Assembly: GCA_018725455.1 (NCBI GenBank)
Contig: QLUN01000017.1
Span: 1 to 10,736 of the forward strand
Source: Chloroflexota bacterium
GTDB lineage: Bacteria > Chloroflexota > Dehalococcoidia > SZUA-161 > SpSt-899
Length of the DNA stretch: 10,736 nt
Direction: 5' to 3'
Shown: positions 6,813 to 10,736 of the stretch, in pieces
Layout of the letters: each line of letters begins with the position of its first letter
Numbering within the stretch: the first letter of the stretch is position 1
Program-made: the position numbers and the translations under genes
The notes under the pieces: model-generated
What the model was told of the DNA's origin: nothing
Databases searched by the model: none
What the model saw: only the letters and a program-made list of their open reading frames with translations

Positions 6813-8543
6813 ATGTTTCTGAGAACAGTTAAGGCTCGCGGCCGTAAAGGGGAGAAGCACGAATACCTGCGTCTGGTGGAATCCTATCGAGAGGATGGGC
6901 ATACCAAACAGCGGGTAGTAATGAGTTTGGGGCGCAAGGACATTCTGGCTCCTCACCTGAGTAGCCTGGTGCGGCTGCTGCAAGGTGAAGGGGCGGAGAG
7001 CAATTGGGTACCTGTTGCGGGGGTGAATCCGAGGGAAGCTGCGTGCTGGGGGCCAGTGCTGGTAGCGAAGAACCTATGGGAAGGGCTGGGGCTGGATACC
7101 ATTTTGGAGGATTGTGAGGGTACGAAAAGGCAACCGGGTACAGCCATGGCAGACCGGGCATTTGTTCTGGTGGCGAATCGGCTGTGTTGTCCTGGGAGTG
7201 AGCATCACTTAGCCACATGGTTGGAGACTGATTATGTGTGCGATCGCCAAGGTAAGCGGTGGCTACCCCAATGGGAGGAACATGGGAGGGTGCAGGTAAA
7301 CCTCACTTGGCTACAGCGATGGTATCGTACCCTGGATGAACTGTTGGAACACAAAGAGGAGATCGAGCAAAGGCTCTACTTCGAGCTGCGTGATCTCTTC
7401 TCACTACAAGTGGAGTTGGTATTCTACGACTTGACCTCCACTTATTTTGAGGGAGGGGGACCGAAGGAGTTGGGGCGACATGGCTACAGCCGAGATGGGA
7501 AGCGTCGCAATCGGCAAGTGCAGGTAGGGATAGTTATGGTCAATGGGTGGCCGATAGCGCATCATGTATTCCGGGGCAACATGCGTGATTTCGAGACAGT
7601 AAAAGGGGTAGTGGACGATCTAGAGAAGCGCTTTGGGCTAAAGCGAATAGTGTTTGTGGGAGATCGAGGGATGGTGACCTCGGATAACGTGGCAATGCTG
7701 CGCGAGCAGAAGCATGGGTATCTGGTGGGGCTACAGCGAAGACAGCGAGAGGATATCTATGAAATCATCAACCGAGCGAAAGGACCATGGCAGGAGTGCC
7801 GAGCAAGGGTAGGGAAGAAGGAAGGAGATTCCAAGACTCTGGTGCAGGAGGTAGCCGGTGGGGAGCCTGGAGTGCGTGTATTTGTGGTTCACTCTGAGGA
7901 ACGGCTGGCCTACGAGCGAAGGATGCGAGAGCGGGCGATGGAGCGCACCAGGGTGGCGATGGAGAAACTGGAGAAGCGAGTAGCGGAGGGCAAACTGAAG
8001 GCGCCGCAGAAGATCGGAGCAGCGGCGACTCGAATTCTCTCCCGCAATCGTGGTCAACGTTACTATGGTTGGGAGATAAAGGAAGGGGCGTTCCACTACT
8101 TTGAGCATCCTAACCTGGAGCGTGAGAAAGCCTATGAAGGGAAGTACTTGATCCAGACAGAGGAACGGGGGCTCACCCCAGTAGAAGCGGTAGAGGCCTA
8201 CAAAGACCTGAGCGAAGTAGAGAGAGCATTCCGTTCTCTGAAGGACGTGATCGAGATGCGCCCCATCTACCACCGTAACGATGGTCGAGTGCAAGCACAC
8301 ATTTTTGTGGCGGCACTGGCCTTCCTGCTGGAGCGAGCGTTGGAGAAGAAACTGAAGGCAGCGGGCAGTAACTTATCAGGTAAGGCGGCGCTGAAAGCGT
8401 TGCGCACCATCCATGTGGTTGAGATGGAGGTGGGTTCAAAGCATAAGCAGGGAGTGACCGGAGGAAGTAACCGGGCGCGTGAGGTGCTACGGGCATTGGG
8501 AATTACCACGCTTGCCCCGCCGCAAGTATTCGAGACAGTTTGA
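6813..8543 (+). CDS. IS1634-family DDE transposase
   Basis: 576 residues, typical for IS1634-type enzymes. The N-terminus MFLRTVKARG...YLRLVESYRE...KQRVVMSLGR is the classic start of this family. The catalytic core is complete: first Asp in VFYDLTSTYFEG (Asp206), second in VFVGDRGMVTSDN (Asp284), and the glutamate in YKDLSEVERAFRSLK (Glu470), followed by RPIYHRNDGRVQAHIFVAALAF, the family's C-terminal motif. A helical charged stretch at about 365-400 lies inside the long insertion domain before the glutamate. A GTG at 6804 is in frame, but it lies at the predicted transcript start; ATG 6813 matches the family and gives a nearly leaderless message with no ribosome site. It catalyses cut-and-paste movement of the surrounding element by binding its inverted ends. 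No frameshift or stop is present, so it is likely functional. Confidence 0.92.
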   Translation: MFLRTVKARGRKGEKHEYLRLVESYREDGHTKQRVVMSLGRKDILAPHLSSLVRLLQGEGAESNWVPVAGVNPREAACWGPVLVAKNLWEGLGLDTILEDCEGTKRQPGTAMADRAFVLVANRLCCPGSEHHLATWLETDYVCDRQGKRWLPQWEEHGRVQVNLTWLQRWYRTLDELLEHKEEIEQRLYFELRDLFSLQVELVFYDLTSTYFEGGGPKELGRHGYSRDGKRRNRQVQVGIVMVNGWPIAHHVFRGNMRDFETVKGVVDDLEKRFGLKRIVFVGDRGMVTSDNVAMLREQKHGYLVGLQRRQREDIYEIINRAKGPWQECRARVGKKEGDSKTLVQEVAGGEPGVRVFVVHSEERLAYERRMRERAMERTRVAMEKLEKRVAEGKLKAPQKIGAAATRILSRNRGQRYYGWEIKEGAFHYFEHPNLEREKAYEGKYLIQTEERGLTPVEAVEAYKDLSEVERAFRSLKDVIEMRPIYHRNDGRVQAHIFVAALAFLLERALEKKLKAAGSNLSGKAALKALRTIHVVEMEVGSKHKQGVTGGSNRAREVLRALGITTLAPPQVFETV

Positions 8544-8628
8544 AGCACCTAAAGGCCGATGTGATGACAAACAGAGGCTTAAAAGAGATATTTTGAATAT
8601 GTTTTCAGACCCAATTGTCAAACATGTG

Positions 8629-8632
8629 CTAG
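8629..8632. repeat. Target-site duplication CTAG, right copy
   Basis: Directly follows the right inverted end of the IS and matches 6666-6669. In the kinase frame its last three bases form TAG before ATC GAT AAG GGC, where the kinase reading resumes. Confidence 0.6.
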
Positions 8633-9059
8633 ATCGATAAGGGCGATATCGGCGAACTCACCGACGAGGACATTAAAGCCTTTGCCACGGAAGTCGGTGA
8701 GCGCTTCAAGACTAGGATCGTCGCCATCACCATCCGCTACCCCGACACCTTCGAGCAGCACCGCTGGGAGACAGCCGCCATGGACAACAGGGGTCACTTC
8801 TTCCGCTCCCCGGCCGTCAAGCCGATTGTTCTGTGGGACCGCCTGGGCGGTGGGGATACCTGGAACGGCGGCTTTTACTACGGCCTGCTGACTGCTGGCT
8901 TCGGTTTAGGAGGGGAGTGAAAAGGGAATTCTGGTGGGCGATGCTGCGACCCGGATTAAACAAACCCTGATGTTCGACCTGCCGGTCGTCACCAAATCTG
9001 AAGTGCAGGATTTGATGAAAACCGATGTCCTGGGCGGTGGAAAACGCGTTGCCCGTTGA
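8629..9059 (+). pseudogene. PfkB-family sugar kinase (KDG kinase-like), 3' part, disrupted
   Basis: The remainder of the kinase split by the IS. It resumes with GDIGELTDEDIKAFATEV, continues through TRIVAITIRYP and DNRGHFFRSP and reaches LGGGDTWNGGFYYGLL, the PfkB anion-hole/catalytic motif (usual GAGD), whose aspartate is the catalytic base. A TGA at 8918-8920 stops this frame. Dropping the T at 8918 gives GGEEKGILVGDAATRIK and the frame then runs through MFDLPVVTKSEVQDL to a proper TGA at 9057-9059, so a 1-base insertion is the lesion. Joined and repaired, the two parts would give roughly 385 residues with all family motifs. The decay after the motif shows the gene has been free of selection. 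Confidence 0.85.
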
Positions 9060-9090
9060 TCGACGCCAATGCGGGACTTCCCATGCCGTT

Positions 9091-9318
9091 TCTTCTGTTC
9101 AGACATTGGCCCGTGAGCACGTTGAACTCTATCTCGGCCATATTCAACCAGCTTCCGTGTTTCGGGGTATAGACAAGCTCAAACCTGTCCCACAATGCCT
9201 TTGCCTTATCTGGCGGAAATACTTCATAAAACGATCCAGGGTTGTGCGTGTTCAGGTTATCCATCACCAACGTTATCTTTTCTGCGCTTCTGTATTGACC
9301 AGCGATGATGGGAAGCAT
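9091..9318 (-). pseudogene. IS630-family transposase fragment
   Basis: On the - strand the frame reads KITLVMDNLNTHNPGSFYEVF, then RFELVYTPKHGSWLNMAEIEF and QCLNRR. VMDNLNTH and PKHGSWLNMAEIE carry the second Asp and the Glu of the IS630 DDE triad. Only about 76 residues of a protein usually several times longer remain. Upstream (+ strand 9319-9335) the frame hits a stop close to where the first 148-bp repeat begins. Downstream, after QCLNRR, family similarity ends near 9091, and the frame runs on only as the antisense of the kinase tail. Both ends are therefore truncated. It lies in the opposite direction to every other gene here. Confidence 0.8.
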
Positions 9319-9353
9319 CTTTGAACTTTATCTAACATACCAGCACGTTGCTA

Positions 9354-9382
9354 TTGACAACAGTTGTTTTTTATGCTATAGT
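9354..9382 (+). promoter_or_regulatory. Sigma70-type promoter in repeat unit 1
   Basis: TTGACA at 9354-9359, a 17-base spacer and TATAGT at 9377-9382. The spacer holds the inverted repeat ACAACAGTTGT at 9357-9367, overlapping the -35. It points toward the IclR gene. Confidence 0.65.
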
Positions 9383-9420
9383 AAAAGTGGCGGACGCTAC
9401 TAACTGATGTGGTTTGCACA

Positions 9421-9555
9421 ATGGCAGATGCGAAAAAGCTAGCGAAGGACTCAAATTCTTCCATTGCGAAGCGGAATCTTGAGCATACCAGCACGTTGCT
9501 ATTGACAACAGTTGTTTTTTATGCTATAGTAAAAGTGGCGGACGCTACTAACTGA
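9421..9555 (+). CDS. Possible 44-residue small ORF in the repeat array (copy 1)
   Basis: From the ATG that aligns with the IclR start the frame runs MADAKKLAKDSNSSI, then through the unit boundary and the next promoter as LLLTTVVFYAIVKV, to a TGA at 9553-9555. The same frame recurs at 9569-9703 and, crossing into the fourth copy with changes, at 9717-9851. Each ends 13 bases before the next ATG. The middle is hydrophobic and could span a membrane, but it is the translation of an AT-rich promoter, so this may be chance. There is no ribosome site. Listed as a candidate only. Confidence 0.2.
   Translation: MADAKKLAKDSNSSIAKRNLEHTSTLLLTTVVFYAIVKVADATN
9502..9530 (+). promoter_or_regulatory. Sigma70-type promoter in repeat unit 2
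   Basis: Same sequence as in unit 1, exactly 148 bases downstream: TTGACA at 9502-9507 and TATAGT at 9525-9530, with the same spacer inverted repeat. Confidence 0.65.
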
Positions 9556-9649
9556 TGTGGTTTGCACAATGGCAGATGCGAAAAAGCTAGCGAAGGACTC
9601 AAATTCTTCCATTGCGAAGCGGAATCTTGAGCATACCAGCACGTTGCTA

Positions 9650-9678
9650 TTGACAACAGTTGTTTTTTATGCTATAGT
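9650..9678 (+). promoter_or_regulatory. Sigma70-type promoter in repeat unit 3
   Basis: Same sequence as in units 1 and 2: TTGACA at 9650-9655 and TATAGT at 9673-9678. Transcripts from here would read through the fourth copy into the regulator gene, since no terminator is visible between. Confidence 0.65.
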
Positions 9679-9797
9679 AAAAGTGGCGGACGCTACTAAC
9701 TGATGTGGTTTGCACAATGGCAGATGCGAAAAAGCTAGCGAAGGACTCAAATTCTTCCATTGCGAAGCGGAATCTTGAGCACACCAGCACGTTGCCC

Positions 9798-9826
9798 TTG
9801 ACACGAGGTGTGTTTTATGCTATACT
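9798..9826 (+). promoter_or_regulatory. Promoter of the IclR regulator with spacer inverted repeat
   Basis: TTGACA at 9798-9803, a 17-base spacer and TATACT at 9821-9826; transcription would start near 9833. ACACGAGGTGT at 9801-9811 is an imperfect inverted repeat overlapping the -35. It stands in the same place as ACAACAGTTGT in the tandem units. A protein bound here would block the polymerase, so this is a candidate site for autoregulation by the IclR protein, which is common in that family. Confidence 0.65.
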
Positions 9827-9864
9827 AAAGTTGATAAACGCTACTAACTAATGTGGTTTACACA

Positions 9865-10635
9865 ATGGCAGATGCGAAAATTCTAGCGAAGGGGCTGAAA
9901 CTTCTCGAAGAGCTGGCTCAAAGTGCACGCGGGAAGACCGCACTCGAGCTGGCCCAGCTGATCGATGTTCACAAGACGAACGTCTATCGCTACCTCGACA
10001 CCCTTATAGATGCCCGATACATCAAAAGCGATGGAGACGGTCACTACCACCTTGGAAATAAGATCCTAGAGTTAGGGAGCCAGATACTGCGGCGGATGCC
10101 GCTTCGTGAGGCCGCGCATCCGCTTGTTGTGAAGCTGAGCGCAGACACGCAAATGATCGTCCACCTATGCGTGCTGGACGGTCCTGACGTGATCTACATC
10201 GATAAGGTCGAGACCCAGCGCAGCCTCCCCGTCATCTCCCGCATCGGAAGCCGCGCCTCGGCCTACTGCACCGCTGTAGGCAAAGCGCTGTTGAGCGGAC
10301 TGCCGACCGATCGGGTTGTCTCCCTGCTACGCGAGTTTCCTCCTGTGCGTAAGACCGCAGCGACAATCACCGACCCGCTGCAAGTGCTGGAAGAGATCAA
10401 GGTAACCGCCGAACGCGGCTATGCGATCGACAACGGCGAGCACGAGGAGGGGATAAGCTGCTTCGCCGCTCCGATAAGAGGCTACGGCGGAGACATAGTG
10501 GGAGCGATCAGCCTTACCGGACTTAAGCGGGAGTTCGCCGACGAAGAAGCGCCCGCGAGATTGATCGCTGCGGTCACGAAAACCGCGGCGGAGATATCGC
10601 GGGAGCTGGGGTATGCCGGGAGGCGAGGAACGTGA
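9865..10635 (+). CDS. IclR-family transcriptional regulator
   Basis: 256 residues, the usual IclR length. An N-terminal winged helix-turn-helix (about 5-65) contains GLKLLEELAQ, TALELAQLIDVHKTNVYRYL (recognition helix about 35-47) and a wing YHLGNKILELG. A C-terminal effector-binding domain (about 80-250) carries IGSRASAYCTAVGKALLSGL at 127-146 and RGYAIDNGEHEEGISCFAAPI at 184-204, the ligand-pocket signatures of the family. ATG 9865 is preferred because its codons align with the ATG in each upstream repeat; an in-frame GTG at 9853 is also possible. There is no clear Shine-Dalgarno site. IclR proteins of the KdgR type sense sugar-acid intermediates and repress their catabolic genes, so control of the operon at 2070 is plausible but unproven. 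The intact frame contrasts with the wreckage just upstream. Confidence 0.9.
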   Translation: MADAKILAKGLKLLEELAQSARGKTALELAQLIDVHKTNVYRYLDTLIDARYIKSDGDGHYHLGNKILELGSQILRRMPLREAAHPLVVKLSADTQMIVHLCVLDGPDVIYIDKVETQRSLPVISRIGSRASAYCTAVGKALLSGLPTDRVVSLLREFPPVRKTAATITDPLQVLEEIKVTAERGYAIDNGEHEEGISCFAAPIRGYGGDIVGAISLTGLKREFADEEAPARLIAAVTKTAAEISRELGYAGRRGT

Positions 10636-10695
10636 TCCGTAAACTTGGACTTCGGTGTTCATCCAGGGTGTGGGTGGCCCGCGACCCTGCCACGC

Positions 10696-10701
10696 TATAA
10701 T
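10696..10701 (+). promoter_or_regulatory. -10-like element at the right edge
   Basis: A perfect TATAAT at 10696-10701, followed by AGGAG at 10727-10731 about 30 bases later, suggests a new gene starting just beyond the window. No recognisable -35 lies at the right distance, so the promoter would need an activator or is not real. Confidence 0.3.
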
Positions 10702-10736
10702 GAAATTACTTTGCGGTCGACAAAATAGGAGATGCG

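Larger units (their letters stand above)
6670..8628 (+). mobile_element. Complete IS1634-like insertion sequence, 1,959 bp
   Basis: The left end CCCATGTTTGACA (6670-6682) matches the reverse complement of the right end TGTCAAACATGTG (8616-8628) at 12 of 13 positions. Both ends are flanked by CTAG. Between them is one full-length DDE transposase gene with its own promoter. The element splits the kinase cleanly: matching kinase sequence resumes right after it. The left end carries a perfect tandem pair of AGCCAGCTTTG (6695-6705 and 6706-6716). TGTGATGACA occurs in direct orientation on both sides of the gene, at 6740-6749 and 8560-8569. IS1634 relatives usually make 5-6-base duplications as far as I recall; four bases are what is seen here. 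Intact ends and open frame suggest a recent arrival, still potentially mobile. Confidence 0.8.
9336..9779 (+). repeat. Three 148-bp tandem repeats carrying promoter and IclR 5'-end copies
   Basis: Units at 9336-9483, 9484-9631 and 9632-9779 each begin CATACCAGCACG and end GGAATCTTGAG, and I saw no difference between them. Each contains TTGACA, a 17-base spacer, TATAGT, a short leader and an ATG followed by the codons M-A-D-A-K-K-L-A-K. A fourth, diverged copy starts in register at 9780 and is the true promoter and start of the IclR gene, where the protein begins M-A-D-A-K-I-L-A-K. Similarity between repeats and the fourth copy fades about 115 bases into the unit. The repeats are therefore truncated duplicates of a regulator's 5' end. 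Identity among the three implies recent amplification or homogenisation; divergence from copy four implies an older or paralogous origin. Confidence 0.95.

Noticed and set aside
7731..8300. Long - strand frame inside the transposase gene
   Set aside because: Antisense of a clear DDE transposase, with no family motif of its own.
6666..8632. CTAG as part of the IS inverted ends rather than a target duplication
   Set aside because: CTAG is palindromic so this is formally possible, but then no duplication would be found outside and the kinase frame would not rejoin; treating it as duplicated target restores the frame.
8682..8891. Separate small + strand frame downstream of the IS
   Set aside because: The sequence is explained in another frame as the kinase C-terminus with its GGGDTWNGGF motif.
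9336..9779. The repeats as a CRISPR array or integron-like cassette array
   Set aside because: Units are 148 bases and contiguous with no variable spacers, no cas or integrase gene is present, and the content is clearly promoter plus gene 5' end.

Overview
The window is a dense stretch of bacterial DNA read almost entirely on the + strand. It holds a sugar-acid catabolic gene cluster surrounded, and in one place interrupted, by insertion-sequence (IS) material. Sigma70-type promoters, clear Shine-Dalgarno sites and the gene families are bacterial. The mixture of an IclR regulator, RraA-like aldolase, KDPG aldolase, SDR, creatinase/prolidase-like protein and many IS remnants would suit a Chloroflexota (Anaerolineae-like) genome or metagenome bin, but that taxonomic guess is an inference from style only.

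Layout. 1-116: the last codons of an IS66-type transposase. 216-1295: an intact aldose-1-epimerase-like protein. 1303-1620: a decayed transposase C-terminus. 1621-2069: no gene, but a near-consensus promoter whose -35 is overlapped by a perfect 20-bp palindrome. 2070-5919: a co-directional, operon-like run of KDPG aldolase, a small ABM-type alpha/beta-barrel protein, an RraA/HMG-aldolase-like protein, an M24 peptidase-like protein and an SDR. 5939-9059: a PfkB sugar kinase (best fit 2-keto-3-deoxygluconate kinase) that is dead several times over: a 1-nt deletion, an in-frame TAG, a 1,959-bp IS1634-like element (6670-8628, with inverted ends and a CTAG target duplication) and a 1-nt insertion. 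9091-9318: an IS630 fragment on the - strand. 9336-9779: three apparently identical 148-bp tandem repeats. A fourth, diverged copy from 9780 is the promoter and 5' end of an intact IclR-family regulator (9865-10635). The last 100 bases hold only a -10-like element.

How the genes fit together. Kinase plus KDPG aldolase is the standard route KDG -> KDPG -> pyruvate + glyceraldehyde-3-phosphate. The SDR could feed it by oxidising or reducing a keto-sugar acid, the epimerase could supply an anomer, and the RraA-like protein could be a second aldolase/decarboxylase. IclR proteins (the KdgR type) often control such genes. Since the local kinase is destroyed, the pathway is either being lost here, completed by a paralogue elsewhere, or run through the RraA-like aldolase without phosphorylation.

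The most unusual structure is the repeat block. Each 148-bp unit carries a full TTGACA-17-bp-TATAGT promoter and the first codons of an IclR gene, so three promoter/5'-gene copies are stacked in front of the real regulator. A small inverted repeat lies in the promoter spacer of every copy; one of its base pairs has changed on both sides between the repeats and the real promoter, as expected of an operator under selection.
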